Assembly: GCA_021809105.1 (NCBI GenBank)
Contig: JAKBAM010000014.1
Coordinates: 1 to 64,000, forward strand
Direction of reading: 5' to 3'
From: Actinomycetes bacterium
GTDB taxonomy: Bacteria; Actinomycetota; Acidimicrobiia; Acidimicrobiales; Palsa-688
Length of the DNA: 64,000 nucleotides
In this document: positions 26,241 through 34,275 of the stretch, in pieces
Numbering within the stretch: position 1 is the stretch's first letter
Layout: every line of letters begins with the position of its first letter
The notes under the pieces: generated by a model
Told to the model about the DNA's origin: nothing
Databases searched by the model: none
The model's input: the letters and a program-made list of their open reading frames with translations, nothing else
Program-made: the position numbers and the translations under genes

Positions 26241-27683
26241 GTGACCCTGCGGTTCGGCACCGACGGCGTTCGCGGGGTCGCGGGCCGCGAGCTGACACCT
26301 GAACTGGTGATGGCGCTCGGGCGGGTGACTGCCCGGTGGCTCGTCGCGTCCGGCCCCTCCGGATCCTGCAGTTTCGTCATGGGCCGGGACACCCGGCGGT
26401 CGGGGCCGATGCTGGCTGCGGCCCTGTCGGCCGGTCTGGCCGCCGAAGGGGTGGACGTGATCGACGTCGGCGTGTTGCCCACTCCCGGAGTGGCGGCCAT
26501 CTGCGCGTCCCGGGGACTGGCCGGGGCGGTCATCTCTGCTTCCCACAACCCCTTCCCCGACAACGGGGTCAAGCTGTTCGCAGCGGACGGCCGCAAGCTC
26601 GACGATCTCACTGAGGCGCGCCTGGAGGCAGCCCTGCTGGAGGCGACCGGTGCGTCCCCCGCCTCTCTCGGGTCAGGGGCTGGACTCCTGCCGTCCGCCG
26701 CGGACCTCCTGCCGCCTGGCGGTGGCCTGGCGTCGCCTGGCGCTGCTCGCTCTGGTGCGGACCTCGGCACCTTGGAGGTGGATGGAAATGCCCTGAGCTG
26801 GTATCGCCAGCATGTGCTTTCGGCCCTCGATGGTCGCGGCCTCGACGGCCTCCGGGTGGCTTTGGACTGTGCCAACGGGGCGGCGTGGGCGGTAGCGGCG
26901 TCGGCGTTGCGCGACGCCGGAGCGGAGGTGGTGGCGGTGCTCGGCGCGGCACCGGACGGCACCAACATCAACCGGGGCGTGGGCAGCACCGAGCCCGGCC
27001 CGCTGGGAGAGGTGGTGGAGGCCGCCGGCGCCGACCTCGGGCTCGCTCTGGACGGCGACGCCGACCGGGTCATCGCAGTCGACGGGGCGGGACACGTCGT
27101 GGACGGCGACCGCCTGCTGGCCCTTTTCGCCGCCGACATGAAGGCCCGCGGGATCCTGGCCGGCGACACGGTGGTGGTCACCGTGATGACCAACCTCGGC
27201 TTCCACCAGGCCATGGCGGCCGCCGGTATCACCGTCCACCAGACCCAGGTGGGGGACCGGTACGTCCTCCAGGCGCTCGACTCCCACAGATGGTCGCTCG
27301 GCGGGGAGCAATCGGGGCACGTGATCTTCCGCGACCTTGCTACCACCGGCGATGGGCTCCTCTCGGGCCTCCTGCTCGCAGACCTGGTGGCGCGATCCGG
27401 GCGCGCATTGGAGGAGCTGGCCGTCGCCTCCATGGTCCGGCTGCCTCAAGTCCTGCGCAACGTGCCCGTTGCCGACCGTGACGGCCTGGCCGGTGCAGGG
27501 GCGGTGTGGGAGGCCGTCCGCCAGGCCGAGCGCGCCCTCGGCGGTCGGGGCAGGGTCCTCATCCGGCCGAGCGGCACCGAACGCCTGGTGCGGGTCATGG
27601 TCGAGGCGCCGAGCGAGGAAGAAGCCGACCGGGTCGCCCTAGAGCTGGTTGACGCGGTAACCGGGGCCCTCGGCAGTCGCTGA
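26241..27683 (+). CDS. glmM: Phosphoglucosamine mutase
   Basis: 480 residues from GTG at 26241, with GGAG about 8 bases upstream. It converts glucosamine-6-phosphate to glucosamine-1-phosphate for UDP-GlcNAc. The phospho-serine loop is 'ISASHNPFPDNG' (Ser101), the Mg site 'LDGDADRVIAVD' (about 270), the sugar loop 'LGGEQSGHVIF' and the C-terminal phosphate loop 'RPSGTERLVRVMVEA'. About 40 glycine/proline/serine-rich residues near 135-175 form an insertion making it longer than the usual 445-450. The GlmS-like enzyme that would feed it is 6.6 kb downstream. Confidence 0.95.
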   Translation: MTLRFGTDGVRGVAGRELTPELVMALGRVTARWLVASGPSGSCSFVMGRDTRRSGPMLAAALSAGLAAEGVDVIDVGVLPTPGVAAICASRGLAGAVISASHNPFPDNGVKLFAADGRKLDDLTEARLEAALLEATGASPASLGSGAGLLPSAADLLPPGGGLASPGAARSGADLGTLEVDGNALSWYRQHVLSALDGRGLDGLRVALDCANGAAWAVAASALRDAGAEVVAVLGAAPDGTNINRGVGSTEPGPLGEVVEAAGADLGLALDGDADRVIAVDGAGHVVDGDRLLALFAADMKARGILAGDTVVVTVMTNLGFHQAMAAAGITVHQTQVGDRYVLQALDSHRWSLGGEQSGHVIFRDLATTGDGLLSGLLLADLVARSGRALEELAVASMVRLPQVLRNVPVADRDGLAGAGAVWEAVRQAERALGGRGRVLIRPSGTERLVRVMVEAPSEEEADRVALELVDAVTGALGSR

Positions 27684-27813
27684 GCTGGGCCTGGCCGGCG
27701 GCCCGGAAGCGCAAGGCTGCCGAGGCCGGCGCGGGGCGCCCGGAATCCTCACTATTCGATGAACAGGCACCGGCCTTACGTTCTAGGAGGCGGACGCGGG
27801 GAATCATGGTGGC

Positions 27814-28518
27814 GTGCTCGATGCGTCTCCTGCCCCGGCACGAGTGCTGATCGTCGAGGACGACCCTAACGTCGGTGACGTCGTCAGCCGGTACCTGGCG
27901 AGGGAAGGCTACCGGGTCGAGGTGGTGCCCGACGGGGCTCTCGGGTTGCGCCGGGCCCTGGAGGATTGTCCCGACCTGGTGGTTCTCGACGTCATGCTGC
28001 CGTCCCTGGACGGCCTGGAGGTGTACCGGCGCCTGCGGGCGGTGCACCAGGTGCCGGTGATCCTCCTCACGGCCCGAGGGGGTGAGCAGGACAGGGTGGC
28101 CGGCCTCGAGATGGGGGCCGACGACTATGTCTCCAAGCCGTTCTCGCCGCGGGAGCTGACGGCGCGGGTAAAGGCGGTCCTCCGCCGTAGCGCCCAACAG
28201 GCTTCGGCCGGTCCGGTCGTGGAGGTCTTGACCGCAGGCGACCTGGAAGTCGACCTCAGGACCCACGAGGTGCGCCGTGCCGGCGACCTGGTGGCGGTGA
28301 CCGCCAAGGAGTTCGAGTTGCTGGCCCACCTGATGGCTCATCCCCGGACGGCCTTCCGCCGCCAGCAGTTGCTGGAGGACGTCTGGGGATTCAGCTACGG
28401 CGACACCTCCACCGTGACCGTGCACGTCCGCCGCCTCCGGGAGAAGGTCGAGGCCGACCCGTCTTCGCCGCGCCACGTCTGCACGGTCTGGGGTGTCGGA
28501 TACCGTTTCGAGCCGTGA
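27814..28518 (+). CDS. OmpR/PhoB-family response regulator
   Basis: 234 residues from GTG at 27814. Receiver: 'VLIVEDDPNVG', phospho-acceptor Asp59 in 'LVVLDVMLPSLDGLEV', and Lys108 in 'DDYVSKPFSPRELTARVKAV'. The DNA-binding winged helix (about 140-234) includes 'VTAKEFELLAHLMAHP', 'LLEDVWGFSYGDTSTVTVHV' and 'VWGVGYRFEP'. Its stop overlaps the kinase start (GTGA), giving a standard regulator-then-kinase pair. The preceding 130 bases after glmM should contain the promoter; no strong motif is evident. Confidence 0.94.
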   Translation: MLDASPAPARVLIVEDDPNVGDVVSRYLAREGYRVEVVPDGALGLRRALEDCPDLVVLDVMLPSLDGLEVYRRLRAVHQVPVILLTARGGEQDRVAGLEMGADDYVSKPFSPRELTARVKAVLRRSAQQASAGPVVEVLTAGDLEVDLRTHEVRRAGDLVAVTAKEFELLAHLMAHPRTAFRRQQLLEDVWGFSYGDTSTVTVHVRRLREKVEADPSSPRHVCTVWGVGYRFEP

Positions 28519-29777
28519 CGGCAAGGGCCCTCGGGACACGGCTTTGGTCGTGGTGGCCGCCGGCGGCGGTGACCCTTGCCGGGGCCGGGGCGACCGTGGT
28601 GGCGGTGTCGGCGTCGGGCATAGCTGCTCACGATGCCGTCAGGCTTGTCGGCGAGGCCACCGCCGCCGCGGCGCTGGCGGGAGTGGCGGCATGGGTGGTG
28701 CTGCTGGGCCTGCGTCGGGCGGCGATCGCCGCCCAGCTGGGGGTGGCCACCCTGGCCCCGGTCGTGGCCGTCGGGCTGGCCGTGTGGTGGGCCTCTTCCA
28801 ACATGTTCATCAAGAGCCGGGATGTCTCGGTGCTGACCGTGGTGCTGGTGGTGTCGGGCACGGCCGGCCTGGTGGCCGCCCTGCTGCTAGGCCGGCGGGT
28901 GGCGAAGGCCAGCCGCCGGATAGAGGTGCTGGCCCGTCATATCGGTGACGGGGCGGCCGGCTCGAGCGGTGCGGTTGCCGATGCACGGGGGATGCGGGCC
29001 CCCGGCGAGCTGGCGGCTCTGGCCGCCGAGGTGCAGGCGACCGCCAGCCGCCTCACCGCGGCCAGGGCCGAGTCCGAGGCGCTCGACCGCAGCCGTCGGG
29101 AGCTGGTGGCATGGGTTTCCCACGATCTGCGCACGCCGCTGGCCGGCCTGCGGGCCATGGCGGAGGCCCTGGCCGACGGTGTGGTCGAGGACGAGGCGAC
29201 AGTGGATCGTTATCACCGGGTGATGCGCCAGGAGAGTGAGCGCCTGGCCGGGCTGGTCGACGATCTCTTCGAGCTCTCGCGTATCCAGAGCGGGGTTCTG
29301 GACCTGCAGGTGCAGCCGGTGGCGCTCGACGAGCTTTTGACCGAGGCCACCGCCGGCGCCGCCATCGCCGCTTCCGGCAAGGGTGTCTCCCTCCGTGGCC
29401 CCGCCGGCTTGCACGCGCCCGTGATCAGCCTTGCTACGGGGGAGATGTCCCGGGTGGTGCACAATCTGCTCGACAACGCCATCCGGCACACCCCGCCGGG
29501 CGGGGTGGTGGAGGTCGGGTTCGGCCCGGACCTCGCTCGACCCAGCCTCTGGGTCCAGGACGGGTGCGGCGGGATCCCGGCGGAGGTGGCTGCGCGAGTG
29601 TTCGAGCCGGCCTACCGCGGCGACGAGGCCCGCACGCCGGGCGACGGTAGGGCGGGCCTGGGGCTGGCGGTCGCCAAGGGACTGGTCGAGGCCCACGGGG
29701 CGGACATCGCCGTTGCCAACCGGGGCGCCGGCTGCCGCTTCACTGTCACCTTCCCGCCTGCAGCTGGGCCTGGTTAG
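28515..29777 (+). CDS. Sensor histidine kinase
   Basis: 420 residues from GTG at 28515. About four hydrophobic segments between 15 and 127 with very short loops, so little extracytoplasmic sensor area; the signal may be intramembrane or redox-linked (inference). A linker follows, then the H-box 'ELVAWVSHDLRTPLAGLRAM' (His203), N-box 'RVVHNLLDNAIRHT', 'VQDGCGGIPAE' and 'GRAGLGLAVAKGLVEAHG'. The DGCGG version of the D-box is slightly unusual but keeps the Asp and glycines. Partner regulator directly upstream; a ferredoxin/P450 pair lies just downstream. Confidence 0.93.
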   Translation: MTARALGTRLWSWWPPAAVTLAGAGATVVAVSASGIAAHDAVRLVGEATAAAALAGVAAWVVLLGLRRAAIAAQLGVATLAPVVAVGLAVWWASSNMFIKSRDVSVLTVVLVVSGTAGLVAALLLGRRVAKASRRIEVLARHIGDGAAGSSGAVADARGMRAPGELAALAAEVQATASRLTAARAESEALDRSRRELVAWVSHDLRTPLAGLRAMAEALADGVVEDEATVDRYHRVMRQESERLAGLVDDLFELSRIQSGVLDLQVQPVALDELLTEATAGAAIAASGKGVSLRGPAGLHAPVISLATGEMSRVVHNLLDNAIRHTPPGGVVEVGFGPDLARPSLWVQDGCGGIPAEVAARVFEPAYRGDEARTPGDGRAGLGLAVAKGLVEAHGADIAVANRGAGCRFTVTFPPAAGPG

Positions 29778-29812
29778 GCGGCTACGCTCCGGTAGGGAGT
29801 CAGGGGAGACAC

Positions 29813-30010
29813 ATGAAGGTGCACGTGGATCGTCAACGCTGCCAGGGCCACAGCCGCTGCTACGACCTGGCGCCCGAGCTGTTCGATGTGGACGATCTGG
29901 GCAATGGCTTCGAGCTGGGGGACGGGACGGTCCCTGCCGGGTTGGAGGACAAGGCCGCGCTGGCCCAGGCCAACTGCCCAGAGCACGCCATCGAGATCCG
30001 GGAGAGCTGA
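29813..30010 (+). CDS. Single-cluster ferredoxin of the P450-partner type
   Basis: 65 residues from ATG at 29813. It begins 'MKVHVDRQRCQGHSRC' with Cys10 and Cys16 flanking a Gly-His, and the third cysteine is in 'AQANCPEHAIEI' (Cys55). The CxxHxxC...CP spacing, where His occupies the place of a cysteine, matches 3Fe-4S (or atypical 4Fe-4S) ferredoxins encoded beside actinobacterial cytochromes P450. It overlaps the P450 gene by one base (TGATG), so it is almost certainly its electron donor. A ferredoxin reductase is not encoded nearby. Confidence 0.92.
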   Translation: MKVHVDRQRCQGHSRCYDLAPELFDVDDLGNGFELGDGTVPAGLEDKAALAQANCPEHAIEIRES

Positions 30011-31221
30011 TGACAGACAGCAAGGTGACCGACTGGGCGACCGACTTCGATCACACCGACCCGGCCTGGGTGCAGGATCCCTATCCGATCTGGGACGACC
30101 TGCGGTCCCGATGCCCCGTCGCCCACACCGACCGCTACGGGGGCGCTTGGCTGCCGGTCACCCACCGCGGGGTGGCGGCGGTGGCCTACGACACCGAGCA
30201 CTTCACGTCCCGCTCGGTGGTGGTGAGCAACGTCAAGCCCGGGCCCGAGGATCTGCCTGCGCCCATCGGGTTGGCACCCCCGATCACCTCCGACCCGCCG
30301 TTTCACTCGCTGGCCCGTCGCCTGCTGCTGCCTGCCTTCTCGCCCAGAGCCATCGCCGCCCTGGAGCCGATGACGCGGGACCTGTGTCGAGAGCTGCTCG
30401 ACGCCACCGGCGGGCGGAGCGAGATCGATGCCGCCGTCGATTACGCACAGCACATCCCGCTCAAGGTGATCGTCGGGATGCTCGGCTTCCCACAAGAGGA
30501 CGCCGATATCTTCCGCCGGTTCATCCACATGGTGCTCGAGAGCGTGGACATGCCAGCCGAGGCCCGCATCGAGCAGGTGGAGCGGGGCGAGATAGTCGAC
30601 TATCTCGAAGAGCAGATAGCCGATCACCAGGCTCACCCACGCGACGACTTGACCAGTTTCCTCATCGCGGCAGAGCTCGACGGCACCAGGTTGGCCCCAG
30701 AGATGGTGCGGGGCACTGTGCTGCTCCTCATGATCGCCGGCATCGACACCACCTGGTCCGCCATCGGCTCGGCGCTGTGGCATCTGGGCCTCCACCCTGG
30801 GGACCGGAAGCGCCTGAGCGCCGAGCCGGAGCTCCTGCCTTCCGCTGTCGAGGAGTTCCTCCGGGCCTACGCCCCGGTGACCATGGCTCGTATGGTGGCC
30901 CAGGACTTCGAGCTCGAAGGACGTTCGCTTCGTGAGGGAGACTGGCTGCTGCTCCCGTTCCCGTCGGCCAACCGTGATCCGAGCGTGTTCCCCGAGCCGG
31001 ACCGGGTGATCCTCGACCGTGCCGACAACCGCCATGCCGCCTTCGGCCTCGGGATCCACCGCTGCCTCGGTTCCAACCTGGCCCGCATGGAGCTGCGGGT
31101 GGCGCTCGGCGAGTGGTTGGCCCGCTACCCCGACTTCGAGGTGAGCGATCCATCGGCTGTCACCTGGTCCGCCGGCCAGGTGCGGGGACCCCGCAGCATC
31201 CCGGTGCGCATCGCCAGCTGA
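30010..31221 (+). CDS. Cytochrome P450
   Basis: 403 residues from ATG at 30010. Bacterial class I P450: I-helix oxygen-binding 'MIAGIDTTWSAIGSALWHL' (about 242), ExxR motif 'EEFLRAY', and haem-binding 'FGLGIHRCLGSNLARMEL' with the axial cysteine about residue 352. 'PPITSDPPFHSLARRLLLPA' is the conserved C-helix region. It would hydroxylate a small hydrophobic substrate using electrons from the ferredoxin upstream; substrate unknown. No biosynthetic cluster surrounds it, so a catabolic or lipid-modifying role is as likely as secondary metabolism. Confidence 0.95.
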   Translation: MTDSKVTDWATDFDHTDPAWVQDPYPIWDDLRSRCPVAHTDRYGGAWLPVTHRGVAAVAYDTEHFTSRSVVVSNVKPGPEDLPAPIGLAPPITSDPPFHSLARRLLLPAFSPRAIAALEPMTRDLCRELLDATGGRSEIDAAVDYAQHIPLKVIVGMLGFPQEDADIFRRFIHMVLESVDMPAEARIEQVERGEIVDYLEEQIADHQAHPRDDLTSFLIAAELDGTRLAPEMVRGTVLLLMIAGIDTTWSAIGSALWHLGLHPGDRKRLSAEPELLPSAVEEFLRAYAPVTMARMVAQDFELEGRSLREGDWLLLPFPSANRDPSVFPEPDRVILDRADNRHAAFGLGIHRCLGSNLARMELRVALGEWLARYPDFEVSDPSAVTWSAGQVRGPRSIPVRIAS

Positions 31222-31264
31222 CCCGGCTGACAGCAGATCACCTGCCGCTCACCCTGGCAGCCGG

Positions 31265-31972
31265 TCACCCCGCCGGGCGGCTCGGATCCAGGCGCCGGCG
31301 GAGCTCGACGTAGACCTCGGTCCCGACCAGGGCTTCCAGCTCGGGGGCGAGGGACTCGACTACGGGACGGTCGCCGCGATAGGCGAGGTCCCCTTCGGTG
31401 CAGCACCAGGCCATGGTGCGGCCCTCCGCGCCCCAGTCCCGGCGGTTCCAGCCCCGCACGGTGGCGGTCTCGGTGCCGTTGGGTTGCGGCTCCCAATCGA
31501 CCTTGATCGGGAGCTGCCAGCACACCGACGGCTTCCAGTCGACCGGCGACTCGCCGGCGTCGAGCGCCGCGAGGTGCAGGGCGCAGCCCTCCCCGCCGGC
31601 GAAGCCTCGCCGGTTGAGGAAGATGCAGGCTCCCTCGACGACCCGGGTGTTGGTACGGGTCCGGTCTTCGAACACCCCGCCGGCCTCGGCCTCGGCGTGG
31701 TGCTCGAAGCGGACAGGGTCGAGCGTGGCGCCGAGAGCGGCGATGGTCATGGCCTCCTCGACGTCGCCCATCTCCGCTCCGACCGAGCAACACCCGAGGT
31801 GCAGCTCGGGTGCCGCTTCATCTCCGATGCCGAGGCATCCGTGGCCCCAGATGCATTTCCAGTTGGAGGTCAGGAAAGTCCGGTCGAAACGCCACGTGGT
31901 GGCTCCGTCGGGGATCTCCTCGGTCCCGGGGATCTCCTCCCTCCCGGGGATCTCCCCGGTCCCGCCGGTCAA
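31265..31972 (-). CDS. Cysteine-rich protein, YkgJ/DUF3109-like metal-binding pattern
   Basis: 235 residues if it starts at TTG 31972, overlapping the upstream MFS stop as TTGA; no ATG or GTG precedes the conserved region. Nine cysteines occur in groups: 'NWKCIWGHGCLGIG', 'LHLGCCSVG', 'GACIFLNRRG', 'GEGCALHL', 'KPSVCWQLPIKV' and 'AWCCTEG'. The order CC ... C-FLN ... G-C-AxH ... KP-x-C-xxLPI recalls YkgJ/DUF3109-type proteins thought to chelate zinc or Fe-S. This is pattern recognition only. It is the last gene of a TetR-MFS operon. A three-copy 18-bp repeat encodes its N-terminal EIPG segment. Confidence 0.68.
   Translation of the reverse strand: MTGGTGEIPGREEIPGTEEIPDGATTWRFDRTFLTSNWKCIWGHGCLGIGDEAAPELHLGCCSVGAEMGDVEEAMTIAALGATLDPVRFEHHAEAEAGGVFEDRTRTNTRVVEGACIFLNRRGFAGGEGCALHLAALDAGESPVDWKPSVCWQLPIKVDWEPQPNGTETATVRGWNRRDWGAEGRTMAWCCTEGDLAYRGDRPVVESLAPELEALVGTEVYVELRRRLDPSRPAG
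31911..31964. repeat. Three-copy 18-bp tandem repeat at the start of the cysteine-rich gene
   Basis: Units at 31911-31928, 31929-31946 and 31947-31964 share GGGATCTCC and are in frame, encoding EIPG-type hexapeptides. Loss or gain of a copy would preserve the frame but change the spacing from the unusual TTG start. Confidence 0.85.
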
Positions 31973-33519
31973 AGGCCGTCCGCTCCGACGGTGCTGATCG
32001 CAGCTGCGGACTCGGCGAGGGGCAGGGGCGAGCCTTCCCCGAGGGGATTGGCATGGGAGCCGTCGCGCAGCTTGACCTCCCGGAGCGCGAAGGAGAGCAG
32101 GAACGCCACCGCCGCGACCGGCACGGCGTAGAGGTACGCCCGATCCATGCCGTGGGTGAAAGCGTGGAGAGGGCCGGCGACCGATCCGTACTGAGCTATG
32201 TAATGGCCGACGGAGGTTTTCTCCTGGTCGATCAGCACCGCGCCGAGGACGGCCGACCCCATGGCGCCTCCCAGGTTGCGGAAGAACGTGACCGTCGACG
32301 TGCCCACTCCCATGTCTTTTGCTTGCACCGAGTTCTGCACCGCCAGCACCAGCGTCTGCATGAACATGCCCAGGCCGGCGCCAGCTACGAAGATGATCAC
32401 CGAGAGCAGCCAGAAGCTGGTGTGGATGGTGATCTGGGTCAGCATGGCGAAGCCCACGGCTGTGATCGCGGTGCCGGCGACGACGAATGCCTTGTACCTG
32501 CCCGTCCGGGAGATGATCTGGCCGGATCCGATCGAGGTGAAGAGCATCCCGCCGAGGAGCGGCAGCAGTCGCATTCCCGACATGGTGGGGCTGACGTGGC
32601 GCACCGTCTGCATGTACTGCGGTAGGAAGATGATGGCGCCGAACATGACCGCACCGGTGACGAAGGCCAGCAGGTTGGCCACGGTGAAGACCCGATCTGA
32701 GAAGAGCCGGAGCGGCAGGATCGGCTCGGGTGACCGGCTCTCCCACAAGAAGAAGATGATGGTGAGGACCAGGCCTGCCGCACCGTAGGCCAGGGCGGAG
32801 GTTGTCACCGATGCCGTCTGGCCGGCCTCTTGCACCCCTACGAGGAGCAGCCCGACGCCGGCTACCAGCAACGCGGCGCCGACCCAGTCGATGTGGGCCC
32901 TGGAAGGGAAATGGTCGAGGTGCAGGACCCGGTTGACCACTAGGAGGGCCACGATGCCGATCGGCAGGTTGACATAGAACACCCAGCGCCACGATGCCTG
33001 GTCCACGAAGAAGCCGCCGATCAGCGGCCCGAGCACGCTCGATGCGCCGAATACCGCTCCGAAGTAGCCCTGGTAACGACCTCGGTCGCGCGGCGGGATG
33101 ACGTCGCCGATGATGGCCATGGCCAGCGAGATCAAGCCTCCGGCGCCCAGCCCTTGAACACCGCGGAAGGCGATCAGCTCGTACATGTTCTGGCTGAGCC
33201 CGGAGAGGGCCGAGCCGATCAGGAAGATGACGATGGCCGCCTGGAAGATGCGCTTGCGCCCGAAGAGATCGCTGATCTTCCCGTAGAGCGGCGTGCTCGC
33301 CGTGGAGGCCAGGAGGTAAGAGGTGATCACCCAGCTGTAGAGGTCTGGCCGGTGGAAATCGCGGCTGATCGTGGTCAGTGCCGTCGAGACGATGGTCTGG
33401 TCGAGCGATGCCATGAGAAGGCCGAGCATGAGGCCCGACATGACCAGCAGGATCTGGCGATGGGTATAGGTGCGAAAGCCGGACGGGGCAGCGGCGGCGG
33501 TCGTGGCGGTGGCGGTCAT
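31969..33519 (-). CDS. MFS multidrug efflux transporter, DHA2 (14-TM) type
   Basis: 516 residues from ATG at 33519, overlapping the TetR stop by one base. Motifs of the drug:H+ antiporter-2 family: 'MASLDQTIVSTALTTIS' in TM1, motif A 'LYGKISDLFGRKRIFQ' and motif C-like 'GASSVLGPLIGGFFVDQASW', followed by 'RWVFYVNLPIGIVAL'. About 14 hydrophobic segments span the protein. It would export drugs or other amphipathic compounds with proton influx. The adjacent TetR gene is its expected repressor. Confidence 0.93.
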   Translation of the reverse strand: MTATATTAAAAPSGFRTYTHRQILLVMSGLMLGLLMASLDQTIVSTALTTISRDFHRPDLYSWVITSYLLASTASTPLYGKISDLFGRKRIFQAAIVIFLIGSALSGLSQNMYELIAFRGVQGLGAGGLISLAMAIIGDVIPPRDRGRYQGYFGAVFGASSVLGPLIGGFFVDQASWRWVFYVNLPIGIVALLVVNRVLHLDHFPSRAHIDWVGAALLVAGVGLLLVGVQEAGQTASVTTSALAYGAAGLVLTIIFFLWESRSPEPILPLRLFSDRVFTVANLLAFVTGAVMFGAIIFLPQYMQTVRHVSPTMSGMRLLPLLGGMLFTSIGSGQIISRTGRYKAFVVAGTAITAVGFAMLTQITIHTSFWLLSVIIFVAGAGLGMFMQTLVLAVQNSVQAKDMGVGTSTVTFFRNLGGAMGSAVLGAVLIDQEKTSVGHYIAQYGSVAGPLHAFTHGMDRAYLYAVPVAAVAFLLSFALREVKLRDGSHANPLGEGSPLPLAESAAAISTVGADGL

Positions 33520-34181
33520 CAGCGTGTTCCTAGAGATGGCTCGGACGTCAGGGGAGAGGTGGCAGGGCTCGGCAGCCCGGCCTTGACGACGGCGATGGCG
33601 TCGTCGATGAGCACGGGAAGGTCCTGTGACGGATGGTCGGCCCAATGCATCATTGCGGTGCGCGCCGCGGCGACCCCGACGTTGACGACGAGCTGCGGGT
33701 AGACGTCCGAGTCCATGTCGGCGCCGGTGGCGGCAGCTACGACCTTGGCCAGGCGCCGGCCCATGTCTTCCCACTGCGTGGCTGCCACCGAGAACAGGAG
33801 GGGCTCGTGGCGCAGGAGCTGGACGCGGCGGTGGAACTGTTCGGATGTCTGGTCCCGCCAGGTGTACTCGGAGTGCATGACTACGCGGACAGCATCGAGG
33901 GGAGAGTCGCCCGCGGCCAGGCGTTCGGCCATCAGGGCACAGGCGAGCTCAACACGCTCGTGGCCGCTGCCGAGCACGGCCTCCTCCTTCGACGAGTAGT
34001 AGTTGAAGAAAGTGCGGGCGGCCACGTCGACTCGGTCGGTGATGGCCTCCACGGTCACGTTGGCCAGGCCTCGTTCCTCTACCAGTGCCCAGGCGGCCTC
34101 GTGGAGCGCCTGCCGGGTGGCCTGTTTCTTGCGTTCCCGCCGCCCAGTGGGTTCGGCCAGGGTGTCGTTTGAAGTGCCCAT
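33519..34181 (-). CDS. TetR-family transcriptional regulator
   Basis: 220 residues from ATG at 34181. N-terminal HTH: 'RRERKKQATRQALHEAAWAL' leads to 'VTVEAITDRVDVAARTFFNY' and 'YSSKEEAVLG', the classic TetR recognition helix region. The C-terminal ligand-binding domain is divergent. It is the first gene of the TetR-MFS-cysteine-rich operon. A CCGTG-CAGT-CACGG palindrome 25 bases upstream of the start is a candidate operator for autoregulation. A longer frame up to 34673 is antisense to the GlmS-like gene and rejected. Confidence 0.93.
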   Translation of the reverse strand: MGTSNDTLAEPTGRRERKKQATRQALHEAAWALVEERGLANVTVEAITDRVDVAARTFFNYYSSKEEAVLGSGHERVELACALMAERLAAGDSPLDAVRVVMHSEYTWRDQTSEQFHRRVQLLRHEPLLFSVAATQWEDMGRRLAKVVAAATGADMDSDVYPQLVVNVGVAAARTAMMHWADHPSQDLPVLIDDAIAVVKAGLPSPATSPLTSEPSLGTR

Positions 34182-34205
34182 CACGCAGAAGATCGTACCA
34201 GGCAA

Positions 34206-34219
34206 CCGTGCAGTCACGG
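34206..34219. promoter_or_regulatory. Palindrome CCGTG-N4-CACGG, candidate TetR operator
   Basis: The 14-base inverted repeat lies in the 94-base gap between the divergent TetR (34181) and GlmS-like (34276) genes. Position and symmetry fit a TetR operator, which would be placed to affect both promoters. Binding is inferred. Confidence 0.45.
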
Positions 34220-34275
34220 CAAGATTCTTCGGTTTGCAAGTTCGCAGACCTGGGCGGCCCGGTAGCCTCGGCCGC

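Noticed and set aside
31223-31264. Terminator from CCGGCTG/CAGCCGG between the P450 and the cysteine-rich gene
   Set aside because: Seven-base arms with a long loop and a competing CTGCC/GGCAG pairing; too weak to call.
32014-32992. Extension of the cysteine-rich protein upstream to 32992
   Set aside because: It lies inside the MFS gene in another frame and reads as Arg/Pro-rich shadow sequence.
34003-34275. N-terminal extension of the GlmS-like protein
   Set aside because: GlmS enzymes need Cys2 directly after the start; ATG at 34276 gives MCGIV, and the extension is antisense to the TetR gene.
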